Of a stretch of 64,000 nucleotides of DNA, positions 52,121 to 63,965 are shown piece by piece. A program made the position numbers and the translations under genes. How positions within the stretch are numbered: position 1 is the stretch's first letter; each line of letters opens with the position of its first letter. The stretch lies in contig OZ020270.1 of the NCBI GenBank assembly GCA_963971225.1, positions 71,812,432-71,876,431 of the forward strand, written 5' to 3'. The notes beneath the pieces are model-generated. The model worked only from the letters and a program-made list of their open reading frames with translations, was not told where the DNA came from and searched no databases. Source of the DNA: Melieria omissa (taxonomy: Eukaryota; Arthropoda; Insecta; Diptera; Ulidiidae).

Positions 52121-53341
52121 TTATACCCGATCAGTCCGAAGTCTGCGGGATTTGCAGCGCTTGGACCGAGTCGCACTGGAGTGGCAACTGTCCTCTTTTC
52201 GGACCCGGGATGGAGGTGGTGCAATGAGGAACTGCGGGGAAATGCAATTTCCGTCAGTTGCTGTGAATGTGGACCGAGCTGCGTCAAGCCAACGCTTTAG
52301 TCGAACCCTTTTTCTCTGTTTCATTAGAGGCGAAAGCCATCCTGCGAGATCAAAACGGTTGGCAACGAAGGGGGGAATTTGCCGGCTTGGGAATGAGTTT
52401 GCAGGAGTGGTGGGTTCAAAGCGATTTTCCATTATTTCCTGGGGTGGAGACCCTACGGGATTGAGGGCGGCAATCACTTGTGAAAGGGCTTTCTTTAGTG
52501 CGGGAAGATTATTTCGAAGGGTGGGCCCAGTATGCATATGGCTATTGTGTGCGTCTGTGGCACATGTCAAATGTGAAGAAGAGGGTACTGGACCGCTTAA
52601 TACCCAACCGAGTATTGTATGCTGAGCAAGTAAGCTGCCACATACATTCCGGTGGATACCTTCGAGCATGATCTGCGGGATGAGATCACTGCCAATCACT
52701 ATATCGATCTGCGCTGTCTCGAAGGGGTTTGGATCAGCGAGTTCTAGCATGGCGAAATCGTTCATATTAGGGGGGTTTATATGAGAAGGTGGGAACAATT
52801 TCGTAAGCTCTTGGAGCACGATTGCTTGCACGGGGAGTTTCGTGCTCGATTGGGGGACTGCCAATGTCAAGAAGCATGTATGATTGGCATTTTGCACAAT
52901 CTGACCGCCCATGCCCGAGATTTGGAAGGGGGATTTCTCGATTGGCAATTTGAGGCGTTTCTGGACTTTCGAGGAAATGAAGGTACGCTTAGAGGCTTGG
53001 TCGATCAACGCCCGAACTTTGAACTTTCCTGCGTGCTCAATAGACACCAGTGCCGTAGGCAGAAGGGATTTGGTGCCATTATTGGAGTGTAAGGCTTGTA
53101 CTTGGGGCGTACTTTGCCTGGGAGATGTGCGGGGCTGCGCATCCAAAAAGAGGGAATGAGTTGCGGAGCTGTAGTGCGTTGGTTGCTGTTGCGACCTGTG
53201 GAGTGGTCGAATGTGACCGATTGGGAGATTGAGAGGGTTGCGCATTGCCTTTGGGAAAATGAAACAGGGAGTGGTGCTTCTTCTGGCAATATACGCAGGT
53301 AAAATTGCTTGTACAATCTTCAATAAGGTGAGAAGTAGCAA
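52121..53341 (-). pseudogene. BEL/Pao pol: aspartic protease (A17-like), then internal deletion
   Basis: The protease cuts the polyprotein. The frame, 406 codons, includes VSIEHAGKFKVRALIDQASK with the catalytic Asp, followed by SSKVQKRLKLPIEKSPFQIS, then AQIDIVIGSDLIPQIM and HTILGWVLSGPVP, the A17 order. The usual Gly after the catalytic DQ/DS is Ala here. Soon after, RFDLAGWLSPLMKQRKRVRL resembles the segment that lies beyond the reverse transcriptase in complete BEL pol (FDPLGWLSPV). So some 400-500 codons with the reverse transcriptase are missing, and integrase is also lost. Confidence 0.8.
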
Positions 53342-54617
53342 GACAATTTACGCAGATATTGTGCTTCTTAACGTATTTTAATCGATTTGGGGGGGTGAGT
53401 CTTTTGAAGTTCTGGCAAGTCCGTATGGGATGATTTGCGTTGCAGAGTTTGCACGCGAAGTCCCTTTTTACTTGAGTGTGATAGTTTAGGGATTTGTGTG
53501 GCCGATTTGGGAGGACATTGGAAGTCGAGAGTTGAGACGGTTTCGGCTTAGAAGGGCGAATACTTTGCAGCCGTTCAAGTACCTCATATCTGCCGGTCAG
53601 CAACTCATCCATTTGCGACTCATATGATTGCTCCCATAGAGCAAGTGTCTCTTGGGGCAATTTGGTACAACATATGTAAACCAATAGCGGATCCCAATTG
53701 TCGGTGTCTACGGCCTGAGAATTGAGAACAGACAGACAATTGTTTATAGTACTCTGGATCCGCTGAAGTGCCTCACTATCTTCGGTGTGGGCAGGAGCGA
53801 TATTTAGGAGGGATCTGATTTGGGTGTCAACCAAAATGCGTTTATTTTCATAACGGGATTTCAGGGCATCCCACGCGAGTCCGAAATTCTCATCGGTTAA
53901 TGCATATTGCTTTACAATAGCACCGGCTTTACCTTGCGTCTTGTATCGGAGGTGATACAATTTTTGGGCTGGAGTGAGCTGGGGGTGGTTAATGTAAACC
54001 GCAGCAAACATGTCGCGGAAGGACGGCCAGTGCTCATAGCCCCCGAAGAAGGTTTCGGTATCACAAGGTGGAACTTGTAGACAAATGTAGGGGGTATTTG
54101 CTGGTTCTAGGGGGTCGAACCGGTTCCATATGCGCAGCGGGCTGGGGGGGACTGAATTTGGAGCATCTCAATGATGCCCGACATCTGAGCCATGCACAAC
54201 TCGTACTGGTCTGAGCAGGCGTCGATTTTTTGCCTAGCCGACTCTTTGAAGCTTTCGGGCTAGCCGTTGTCTTCAGCAATAAAGACCTGCCTCTTGTGCG
54301 CGCAAAAGCCTCTCCTATTGGGCTTCAAGATTTTTTTGCTTAATTTGAACCAGGGATTTGGTCAAATGGTCAATGGGAAATTAAAATTGTGTGTGCGCCG
54401 ATGAAAATTGTGTGCATAATTGCACGAGTCTATCGGACTCGAAAATGAATTTTGCAACACTGGGATCGGTTGCTTTGGGACTAGAGAGTTTGGAGCGAGT
54501 GTTTGGTGGCTCCCGAGTGACAGGAACTGTCAAACGGGCATTGGCTGACTTTGTGTATCTGGAGGAAGGAGTCTCCATTGTGATAAGTTGGCGTTTATGG
54601 GATCGCTCCATAGGCAT
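53079..54617 (-). pseudogene. BEL/Pao gag with three zinc knuckles
   Basis: Gag packages the RNA. From 54617 the N-terminus is out of frame (FIFESDRLVQLCTQF). The main frame runs 54070-53079: FFGGYEHWPSFRDMFAAVYI, LTPAQKLYHLRYKTQGKAGA, WDALKSRYENKRILVDTQIR (DUF1759 type). Then come the knuckles CKLCNANHPIRTC, CVNCLATSHLIEDC and CVYCQKKHHSLFH. It overlaps the protease frame by about 260 bases in a different frame, either a programmed shift or a mutation. Confidence 0.82.
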
Positions 54618-55511
54618 TTTGTATAAAAAAGCTCGACAAAGGGTAAAAAGTTAGGATAAATATATGTGTATGTAAATGTAGGGTATTGTGGAAATAGATG
54701 TGTAGTCTAACCGCGTCCGCGCGAACTATGTTTGAGAATGGGAAGAGTTGGGAATGAGACAATTCGTTAAAACGAATTTGAATACTTGTCGAGCAGAAAA
54801 ATAAATAAATAAATAAAAAGTTTACACCTGTGTGTGTAAACGTGTAGGGAAATATATATGTATGGATAATAAATAGAAATGTGTATATGGGAACAAAAAA
54901 ATTTTGTGTATATGTGTATTGGGAATGAAAGTATAAAATAATTATAACGCAATAAATGTGTAGTCAAATGTGTTTTTATTTGTGAAAAAGTGAATTTTTT
55001 TTGTATGTGAATGTGTGTGAATATACACGTATGTGTGTGTATAAGTTAACCCGACGGCGTCGCAGCCCGCTGCTGCGAAGTAAACCAGCGACGCCACAGC
55101 CCGCTACATTGTTGCGCAAGCAAACAACGCTACCGTCGTCGTCGCTAGCGCAGGCCACCGAACTGAACTTGACGCACAATAACTGCCGTCAGCAAATATG
55201 AACATTGTTGCTAGTGGCGGTCGGTCACTCGCTTCTTGCACGAGCTGCAAGATCAGCGAATTGTGATCGAACATTGTTGCTGATGGTCGATCGTCGGACT
55301 GCAAGATCAGCAGGATGATACGGCGCGCATGGTTGGTAGGGGTGTAGGGTAGGCTAAGACAGTCAGTCGGTGTACGGAACGGAACCAGTTCAGTTGGGAC
55401 TGGCTGAATAAAGTAATGAAGTAATTTGTAACTCGAATAAACCAGAATTACATAATTTATATATGTATATATGTGTGTATAAAGATATATATTTGTATGT
55501 ATATATATATA
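54618..55511. other. BEL leader with AT-rich microsatellites
   Basis: No gene is recognised. 54780-55030 and 55440-55511 are rich in TATG/TGTA dinucleotide-like repeats. 55050-55400 is GC-richer, with a duplicated block (GATCAGC and GTTGTTGCT at about 55210-55310), and contains AATAAAGTAATGAAG near 55410. It may include part of another LTR that I cannot delimit. Confidence 0.4.
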
Positions 55512-57064
55512 CACTGCGGGACACTTGATTACCCTCACTTTACTTTGTTAGCTAAGATTTTTCTTATGAAGTCAAAAACGTTTTTTTTAATGTCAAAATT
55601 TTCTGGACACTTAGTCACATGTGTTCCTGTTTTCGAACCGCCAAAATTGTATGCAAAATGATGATGAACCACAATTTTGTCCTTTTAAGCCTATTTCAAG
55701 TAGGACACTTCATTACCCTCACTCATAGAAAACAAAGAAAATAGAGGTAATTCTTCGTTACATTCATAAATTTTTTATTACTAATGTTTTGTATGGCCAC
55801 CATTACTGCGAATAACCTTAAAAAGACGAGAAGGTGAAGAGTTGCCCAACGATGTAAGATAATTTTCAGGGATTTCGGAAAGTGCATTTTCAATTGTGTC
55901 TACAAGACGCCATCAGCATAATTTTTACGTGTCAACCATCCCCTAAACATTTTCGATTATGTTTGGATCGGGCGAGAATGCAGGCCAATCTATTTCATTA
56001 ACATTTTCCGCTTCAAACCAATCCTTCGCCAACTAGCGGTGTGAATGGCAGCGTTATCATGCTGGAAAATCCAGCGTTTCCCCGCGAATATTTGATCAAA
56101 ATTTACAAATTCCATCTCCAACATTGCCATATAATTTTATGAAATTTGGCGCCCTTCCAATATAGTTAAATTAATTGCGCCATGGGCCGACATTGCTGCC
56201 CACAACATAACTGAGAATGCTGCTGATGACGCCGCGACAGAAATCGTTCAGATTTTCTAGATCGTAAAAATAGTGTTGGAAGCCATTAGATCCGTCCAAA
56301 TTAAATTTCTTTTCGTCGGAAAAGACGACTGCCACTCCTGCTGCCAACTGAGACGAGCTCGCGCGAACTCTAAGCGTACCGTTTTGTGACTTTGCAGTAA
56401 ACGTGGTTTTTTGCAGCTTTTTGCGTTTGATGTAAGGACACTGCTTAATTACTCTGCGGACAGTGCCGACACTGGCTGTCGTCCCGGTTAGACCTCGTAA
56501 GTGACCCGCAGACGCAGAGGAATTGGACGCTTCACGAAGAATTGCTCTTCTCTCTCTAAGAGAAGTTGCCGTTGCGCTACGACCTTTGCTGATTTTGCCA
56601 TAAGTTGTGGATGATTTATGCAAATGGTTTACTACACATGGATCGCGATCGATTCTACGACCGATTTCGCGGTTACTTATGTTTTCCTCCTTGTACGCCG
56701 AAACTCCAATTCTTTTAAGGTTTTACCGCGGGCCATTGCATCTGCTGTCTGTAAATTTCGTAAAAATTATATGCCTAATACTTTAAATTCAGTTTTTCAA
56801 ACCGATTTACACTAATCCTACCTTCTAATCCTTGTTACAGGTCTTAAACTGCAATGAGGGTAATCAAGTGTCCCACTTGAAATAGGCTTAAAAGGACAAA
56901 AATGTGGTTCATCATAATTTTGCATAAATTTTTGGCGGTTTAAAAACAGGAACACATGTAACTAAGTGTCCAGAAAATTTTGACATTAAAAAAAAAGTTT
57001 TTGACTTCATAACAAAAATCTTAGCTAACAAAGTAAAGTGAGGGTAATCAAGTGTCCCGCAGTG
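55512..57064 (-). mobile_element. Tc3-like transposon with ~210-bp IR/DR termini
   Basis: 1553 bp, flanked by TA (55510-55511 and 57065-57066). The ends CACTGCGGGACACTTGATTA mirror each other, and the inverted repeats run about 210 bp. Each arm has an outer and an inner copy of GGGACACTTGATTACCCTCA (inner at 55703-55722 and 56855-56874), the IR/DR layout of several Tc1-group elements. A broken minus-strand transposase lies between. Confidence 0.88.
55860..56623 (-). pseudogene. Tc3-like transposase, frameshifted
   Basis: N-terminal helix-turn-helix region KISKGRSATATSLRERRAIL and TGTTASVGTVRRVIKQCPYI. First catalytic Asp in VVFSDEKKFNLDGSNGFQHY. Further on, in other frames, the second Asp in QHDNAAIHTA and the Glu in FSPDPNIIENV. 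Several stops and shifts lie between them. Tc3/Tc1 family by these motifs; the second Asp and Glu are about 34 residues apart as in D34E elements. Confidence 0.8.
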
Positions 57065-57304
57065 TATGTGTATGAATATGTGCATATATATATATATATA
57101 TATTTGTATATATATATATATTTTTTGTTTTTCACGTAGGAAGTGGGAATCTTAGCAAGACACTAGAGGACCCGTATCCAATAGCGTGACCGATTAGCGG
57201 CCTAAAACCAACTCCCTTCACCACCCGCCCTATAAGAACCCCAGAGGACCACCATGAAAGGTATTGCGCCCTGGGGCAGGGACCAATTCACGCCGTTTGT
57301 CAAG

Positions 57305-60242
57305 TTACGGTACTGTACGTCTAGATTGTATGTCATCCGCCCTTAGTCGGAGCATTATTAATGCTGTTAGTCGACAGCATGCGTCCCACTGCTCAAGCGA
57401 GCTGAGCATGCAGTCCATCAGTCCATCCAGTGTAACTGGCCCTTTTATGATTAGCTGGAGGGACAATCTCACGTCAGAGAATCTGCTACACACGAGCAGA
57501 ACGTGTTCTGCGTTCTCGACCTGTCCCCTACAGACGAGACACACAACCAACCCAAACTTATATAAGTACTCCCTAAAACATCCGTGACCAGATAAGAACT
57601 GCGTCAAAAAGAAGTTTACGTGTCCGTGGGGTCTACCTGTCCATCTTTGTATGTCTGGGATCATACGTCTCGTCCAGCGTCCTTTCGTCGATGCATCCCA
57701 CTCGCGCTGCCACTTGGCCATCGTGTTTGGCCGTTCGGTCACCACTAGTGCCATGGTGCCTTGCTGTTTGTGCTTCCATACAGCCGTCGCTTCATGTACC
57801 AATAAGTGGATTGGAATCCGACCAGCGATAATGTCCGCTGCGTCAGCCGACACTGTTCTGTAGGCGCTGCAGACTTTCAGCGACGCTAGGCGATGGGTAG
57901 ATGTTACGCCTCTCGCGTATGATTTGACGGCAATGGCTGGGGCCCAGACAGGGGCAGCATACATGAGCATTGATGTACAGGCATTGGCAAGCAACTTTCT
58001 AATCTGGGGGCAGGGTCCCCCGATACTTGGCATTAGCCGCGTTAGGGCAGACATAACACGCCTTGCCTTTTCGCTTGCGTAGCTTAAGTGCTCTTTAAAG
58101 CTCAGGCGATAGTCTATAATCACACCTAGATATTTGATGTGGGGCGCGGATGTGATTTCGTGCTCACCTGCGCGGATTGTGACAGTCTCCACCTTTTTCC
58201 TGCTGGTCAACAGCACTGCCTCCGTTTTATGTTCCGCTAGGTGCAGGCCGACATTTTGTAGCCAATATTTGGCTGATGAGATTGCCGCGTTGCAGCGCTC
58301 GGTGACCTGATCGATTGTCTTGCCCACGACGACAATAGCAACGTCATCAGCATAGCCAATTATGCTTACACCTGGAGGTTTTGGCACCTGGAAAATGCCA
58401 TTGTACATTATGTTCCAGAGTGTAGGGCCGAGGACTGATCCCTGGGGGACCCCTGCTGATATTTGGCGCTGCATTGGCCCGTCTGTTGTATCATATAGCA
58501 GGACGCGATCTGCAAAATAATTTGCCGTGATGCCAACTAAGTATTGTGGGACTTGTAAATTAGCTAGGGTTAGCACTATTTGATTCCAGCTGGCGGAGTT
58601 AAACGCGTTCTTGACGTCAAGCGTCACTATGGCACAGTACTGTTTAGCACCTTCGAGCCATCTCTTTCCTGCTAGCGCGTCCCGCGCGATGTTGCACACG
58701 GCGGAGACAGCGTCGATTGTGGATCGACCTTTGCGGAAACCGAATTGGTTTTCTGAAAGCCCGGCGCTGGCTTCAATTGCAGGTTCGAGGCGTCGTCGGA
58801 TTAGGGCTTCAAAAACTGTTCCTAGAGTGTCCAGCAAACATAAGGGTCTGTACGACTATGGCTCCCCTGGAGGTTTGTTGCCTTTCGGAAGCAAAACGAG
58901 GCGTTGACGTTTCCAGTCTTTGGGGAAGACGCAATCCCGCAGGCATGTTGAGTACAACCTGCTGAAGATGGCTGGCTTTTTAATCATTGCTCTTTTAAGA
59001 ACCACATTTGGGATACCGTCGATGCCCGGGGCCTTACCCGTTTTGAGTCGTGAAGCAATTTCACGGACTTCCTCTTCCGTAACAGCGGGTATATCGTCTG
59101 GGTTGATCTGGACCATACGGCTGAAATGGGTATGTTGTGGGAAGAGCGTGCTCACGATGCTATCCATCGTGCTCGCGTTTAGCGGCCCTGGCAGTTTGTT
59201 CCCGACCCTTTTGACCAGCACTCTGTAGGCCGAGCCCCACGGGTTGTGGTCGTTGTTTGCTGTCGTTTATCTCGCGTCGCAGCTTGTTGCGCTCATTTTT
59301 ATAGTTTGCCTTGCGAGCATCGTCACCAGGCCTGCCCCTACCGCGTTGCCAGAGTCTTCGGAGTTTGTGGCACTCTGCTCTTAGTCCTGCAATGCCGGCA
59401 TTCCACCAGAATGGTTGTCTGCGCTTCTGAGAAAGGCGCTTGCGCGGCATAGATGCGTCGCATATCGCAGCGAGGGACGCGCTTATTGCGGTAGCACACT
59501 GCTCAGCGTTTCCGCTGGCTTCTTTCAGCTCATCGATCATATAGTCAAGCATTGCAGAGTCAAGTTTTTTTGTGTTCCAGCCGAGCTGTTGCGCTCTTTT
59601 GGCAACTGAACGAGATGGGGCGTTTGTGGTAGGTTGCACTTCGAAAGTAATCGCGAGATGATCGCTATGAGTGTGTGTATCAACAACCTGCCAGTGAGCA
59701 TCACGCGCAAGAGTTTGGCTGACGAAAGTTATGTCTATGAAGGACTTTCCTCTTCCGTTATCAAACGTGGGTGTACATCCGTCATTGAGCAGGACGAGGT
59801 CCAAGCACGCGAGCGCTTCGAGTAGTGCAGCGCCTCTCGGGTTGGTTCTGGTGCTGCCCCATTCCACTGCCCAGGCATTGAAATCACCTGCTATGACAAT
59901 GGGGCATTTGCCGATTGCAACTGCCACGAGCTGGTCCAGCATGGCTTCGAAGTCACCGAGCCCGTCACTGGGCGGCGCATAGCAGCTGACGTAGTGCACG
60001 CCATTTATTTGTGCATATGTGAACCCCTTGCGTTCAGCACTCACTCGCTCAATGGGGAACGAGCCACATGTCCATATTGCCGCCTTTTTTGCCTGGTCTG
60101 CGACCCAACAGGAATCGTCGGGTGGGATTTTGTAAGGCTCACATATCATCGCCACGTCGATCTTTAATTCACAGACTGCCTGAAGCAGGAGGTCTTGGGC
60201 GGCTTCGCAGTGGTTAAGATTGATTTCTATGATTTTAACCAT
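57305..60242 (-). pseudogene. R1-clade ORF2: endonuclease, reverse transcriptase, C-terminal zinc motif
   Basis: Starts at ATG 60242, overlapping the ORF1 stop. Endonuclease: KIIEINLNHCEAAQDLLLQA, MICEPYKIP, IVIAGDFNAWAVEWG, HSDHLAITFEV. A frameshift near 59200 leads to KTGKAPGIDGIPNVVLKRAM. A TAG at about 58856 sits before SYRPLCLLDTLGTVFEALI. The reverse transcriptase then stays open to 57305: QFGFRKGRSTIDAVSAV, AIVTLDVKNAFNSASW (catalytic Asp), SAGVPQGSVLGPTLWNIMYN and IIGYADDVAIVV. The C-terminus has the HGCFREYLYKFG...CLVCRGQVENAEHVLLVC zinc cluster of R1-type proteins. Only two lesions, so a fairly young copy. Confidence 0.87.
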
Positions 60243-61688
60243 TGCGCGCAGAGTTCAGCGTCGCCATTGCCGCTTTATAAGCAGGGCACCTAAAACCACC
60301 AGTAGTGTGATCGCTTGCAATCTCATTGCTGGCACAGAGCAGACAATGCGGAGTGGCGTTGCACGATTTTGCCAGGTGGCCATCTTTGCCGCATTTGAGG
60401 CACAATTTGCTACGGTCCACAGCGCTTTTGCAATTTCTGGAGACGTGGCCATACTCCAGGCAACGGAAACAGCGCGTGGGAGCTATGCGTTCGCGCACTC
60501 TGCAGCTGACCCAGCCGACTCGTATACGCCCAGCAGCAGTGAGGACATTTGCATCGCGTGCAGGAAGGCTATTGCTTCATCGAGATCCATTATTTCGATG
60601 GCTAGCTCTTGCCTGATGACTCTCACGTCCGCTTCGTTTTTAAAAATTTGAGCCGCGTGAGCTTCGAAAGTTCGTGTGACTTCACTATCAGAGCTTTTGA
60701 GCTGGAGAAGCAGCTCGCCCTTTGCCGTCTTCTTGATCTTTTTCACGGATTCGCTAAAATCTTTCAGGGCTGGATCAGCTTTCATATCCCTCAGCATGTC
60801 TGCATAGGATTTTGCCCCAGTTTGTGAAATCACTATGGCGTCTGGTCGTGTGAGTTTGCGGCGTATTGAGGCTGTATCGTTCGGCACAGTTTTCACGCTT
60901 GGTTGCTCGTTGCCACTTTGCGACTTGGATGGCTTGCGACTAACCACCGTCCATTCTTTATTTCCAGTGGTTACAGCCTCACTGGTGGCCGCACGTTGTT
61001 TGTTGGTAGCACCTGGGGTGGAGTTCAGGCGGTTTGCCAGCCTATTCTTTTTTGGGACAGGCGAGCGCTGTGCGCCATCTTCGTTTTCCCGACTCCGTTT
61101 TACGTTACCTTCTTTAGGGATTCGCAGGGGGGGAACTGTTTGCGAGCTCATGTCTGCGCACGCCTGACCGGCCATGGGTGAGCCATCTAGTGAGCGCGCT
61201 TCTTCAGTCGCCAGTTTGTGCAAGCTCGCGATGTAACTAATCAGATCGCGCATCTCTTGGTGGATCGAGCGTCTACCGATCAGCATTCTACATAGGTCGT
61301 CGATTTTCAGACCCAACTTGTACAGAGCCGACTTGTGATTACTGCTCAGATAGCACAGCAGGTTCCGCTTGTCGCTGGACTGTACATTCATACTTCGTGG
61401 TCGGTCACTGTCGCCCAGCGCAATGGTGTGGGGGGTTGCCCTCCCGACCCTACCTGGCGAACGCAGTGTCTTAGTGCTGCGCACGAAGGGGTCACTGCCT
61501 TTCGTTAGCTCCAGGGGCGTGGGGCTCGCACTTGCGGGCCTACTTCCGGCCGGTGCGGTCAGATTTGTCGCCGCCATCCCATTTTCGCCAGGCTCTTCCA
61601 CTGGCGTTACACATCTAACATCTTTGACACCAGGTCTCATTTGCCGTTTGTGCTTACAGCCGGATTGGCTGGCAGCGCTTTGCCGCAA
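60235..61688 (-). pseudogene. R1-clade ORF1: gag-like protein with three CCHC knuckles
   Basis: First part 61688-60483 (401 codons): a charged, disordered region with PKKNRLANRLNSTPG, then a folded part SVKKIKKTAKGELLLQLKSS and FKNEADVRVIRQELAIEIMD. A frameshift near 60490 separates the knuckles: CFRCLEYGHVSRNC, CLKCGKDGHLAKSC, CLLCASNEIASDH..GGFRC. It ends GGTTAA at 60235, sharing bases with the ORF2 start (ATGGTTAA), the usual R1-clade arrangement. Confidence 0.83.
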
Positions 61689-62345
61689 TGGCCGTCAAGA
61701 GATGATTACCGTAGCAGCACGGAGATCACTGCAGAGCCAATCACAGCCTGTTAATTAATACACGCCTTTTGATTGGTCCGCAGCGCTGAGGCAATAACGG
61801 CTGACGGCGATAATTACAATGGCCGTCGATGCGATCCACAGGTGCTGCAGTGGTGCCAAATGGGACACAGTTTAAAAAGCACTGTACTCACCGTTAGCAG
61901 GTACACCACCCACTTTTCGTGACGCACAGGGCGCCGGGGCAAAGGGTGCGCCAAGGAGAAACTATGCGATATTGCCTATTTAACAGAGCTATGGTGCTTA
62001 TTGTACACAGCTTGCGATCCACTCCAGAAAACAGCTGATTACCGATTGGACAGCTGATTAATGTTTATACACAGACTGATGAGTTGCGCGGGATTTCCGT
62101 TGAGATCGGTATGGTGAAAAACGCTCCCACTGAAAATTTTGAGGAAACAGCGAACCACCGAAACCAAAAACACGATTTGGGAGATTTATGTCCCAGCTAG
62201 CGTACGTACACTTTGCAGAAACGCGGCACTACACTTTTGCACTACCAAACTGTTTTGATTGACACGCTGTATATTTCACGCAAACGATTTTTTTGTTAAG
62301 AGCAGGGAGGACGTACGTCTGTCCGCTGCCAACACTTCACTCTCT

Positions 62346-63045
62346 CTCTGTATATATATATGTATATATGTGTATGTGATTATTCGTATTAGTGTTTCAT
62401 GAACGCAATAAAGCGCACGCACAATCCGCAATCCCGCTACTTTTATTTTCAAAGCGTACCGCCGACGGCTCCAAGAGTTCTGTTTATGTTAGTGTATGGG
62501 AATGAGTAATGTGTTAATTTTTAATAAAAAATTTTTAGGCTTATCTTAGGGAGGCCCAGTGCCCGAGTATGGGGATCTCCTCTATGTGGTGTGTGTCGTC
62601 TGTCCGCTGTTTGTGCGCTGCTATGTGTTGGCTGTTGTTATTTGCCGTTGTTGCTGCCCTCTTCGTCTGCCTTGGGTTCTGTTGTGGTGTGTTTGTTGTT
62701 GTTTTTATGTTCGACTGTAGTTCCCGTTTGCTATTTGTTCTGCACAACACTGCACTGTTTATGCTTCGCTGTTTTTTCTGTTTTTAATTTTTGATATTTG
62801 TGCACCGTATAGTTTTGTAATCGCACTTTTTGGATTGTTTTACAATGTATTTATCACTTTGTTTCACTTTTGTGTTTGGTTCACTGTTTGTTGAGTTGTC
62901 ACTCTTTGTATTTGGTTTTTTTTTTGTGTCACTTTTCACTATTTTTTGTACTTGTTGATTGTTTTGTATTTTAAATTGTTCTATTTATTTTTTTGTTAGT
63001 GATTGTGTTTCCGCGTCGCGAGTTCGCGGTTGGCTCGAAGGACCA
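62346..63045 (-). promoter_or_regulatory. BEL leader with primer-binding site
   Basis: On the minus strand, TGGTCCTTCGAGCCAACCGC directly follows the LTR end at 63046, as the BEL/Pao primer site region does. The leader beyond is A-rich on that strand with no gene. Plus-strand open frames here are chance. Confidence 0.7.
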
Positions 63046-63289
63046 TGTTTAATCGCTTCGTCGCAGAGCGGGTTAAATAAAACGCGGTTGATATCGGGTT
63101 TAAGTTTTGGGGTCTTTATTCGCTGGATGTCGAATAATGATTGTCAATAAATACAATGAACATTAAACGAGACAAACGGCCGAAGCCGGGGAGCAGAAAA
63201 TAGGGGGAAACATGAGTACAAAAGGACAAGGAAAGGAAGGGATTAGAGGTGGGATCGACAGATCACTAGAAACAGCACTCATTTAGCCA
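63046..63289 (-). repeat. BEL/Pao 5' LTR
   Basis: 244 bp, TG...CA ended on the minus strand, 98-99% identical to 51263-51506. Flanked outside by CCGAC (63290-63294). Confidence 0.9.
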
Positions 63290-63324
63290 CCGACTTTTAT
63301 GCGGGACTATGATTATGCGCCAAA

Positions 63325-63780
63325 ACTCCATTAAATCATGTTGCTCCATACAAACTTTTAACCCTTGATTTGCCCTGCTAGATTTCGATTTTCAAAAAAG
63401 TGAAAATCATGTGCCGAATTGTTTCTCACAATTGTGCTTTGAAGTCAATAGTCCCATTAATTCATGCTTTTTCACAGTTTCTTCATACACTCTTTCAACC
63501 CTTAGTTAACCCTATATGATTTCGATTTTCAAAAAACTGAGAAACACGTGTTTGAACACGAATTATTTTTGATGTGGAGTATTTTCACCAAGTTTGAAAG
63601 CAATAGGCCTATTATATCAAGTTTCTTAATACAACACCGTAACCCATGTTTTGCTCCCTTAGACCCCAATTTCAAAAAGTTCCTTGTTAGCGAAAGTTCA
63701 TTTTCTAGATGTACCTATACTGCAAATTTCATGTTTGTAGCTTCAGCTGTTTGACCTGGCTGGTGTGCATATATTTTGCA
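63325..63780. repeat. Dispersed repeat Z with tandem sub-units
   Basis: At least three imperfect sub-units, each with TTTGAA(G)TCAATAG.CC(C/T)ATTA and a GATTTCGATTTTCAAAAAA block. It ends with TTTCATGTTTGTAGCTTCAG, also seen near 14880. Same family as 14718 and 39742. No coding sequence. Confidence 0.5.
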
Positions 63781-63844
63781 TATTTCGGGCACAGTTTGTG
63801 TGCATATAAATCCGATGCCTAGCCATCAGCATAGAGGTGTGTAG

Positions 63845-63965
63845 TGGTACCGAAACAAGTTTTTTAAACAACCTCTGGCAAACCTAACAGTTTAATGTTG
63901 GGTGTGTTCCCGAAAACGTGTTTTTTAACCAACCCATGCAAACATACAGTTTAATTTGGGCTTCT
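63845..63965. repeat. Imperfect tandem pair of a ~58-bp unit
   Basis: Two units, from about 63848 and 63906, each running CCGAAAAC(A)(A/G)GTTTTTTAA, then CAACC, GCAAAC, ACAGTTTAAT, GGG. The end of the window cuts further reading. No gene is seen in 63781-64000. Confidence 0.6.

Larger units (their letters stand above)
57115..62345 (-). mobile_element. R1-clade non-LTR retrotransposon, near full length
   Basis: About 5.2 kb on the minus strand with 5' UTR, ORF1 and ORF2, both with a few lesions. It has no poly-A tail. Both flanks are TATA/TATG microsatellite (57066-57113 and 62347-62380), so the target was a simple repeat in the BEL leader. R1-clade elements are often site-specific, and the Waldo group targets ACAY-type simple repeats. 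Confidence 0.85.
51263..63289 (-). mobile_element. BEL/Pao LTR retrotransposon, pol-deleted, with nested Tc3-like and R1-clade elements
   Basis: Two 244-bp direct LTRs, a 5-bp duplication CCGAC (51258-51262 and 63290-63294), gag and protease on the minus strand. Own internal sequence is about 5.2 kb once the Tc3-like (55512-57064) and R1-clade (57115-62345) insertions are removed. Reverse transcriptase, RNase H and integrase are absent. The region 51507-52120 downstream of the protease holds non-coding 3' sequence only. Confidence 0.88.
50452..63321 (+). mobile_element. Harbinger-like element, split by a BEL/Pao element
   Basis: Ends GGCGCATAGTCGAAATAAAG and the inverse of GGCGCATAATCATAGTCCCG, flanked by AAA (50449-50451 and 63322-63324). 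The flanks rejoin into a continuous repeat Z sequence (..AAGTTTGAAGTC AAA ACTCCATTAAATCA..). Own sequence is 50452-51262 and 63290-63321. A HARBI1-type protein fragment inside supports the class. Confidence 0.7.

Noticed and set aside
52152..53302. Plus-strand open frames up to 157 codons
   Set aside because: They are antisense to the BEL gag and protease frames.
62541..62794. Small open frames in the BEL leader
   Set aside because: Low-complexity, present in several frames on both strands, with no homologue that I recognise.
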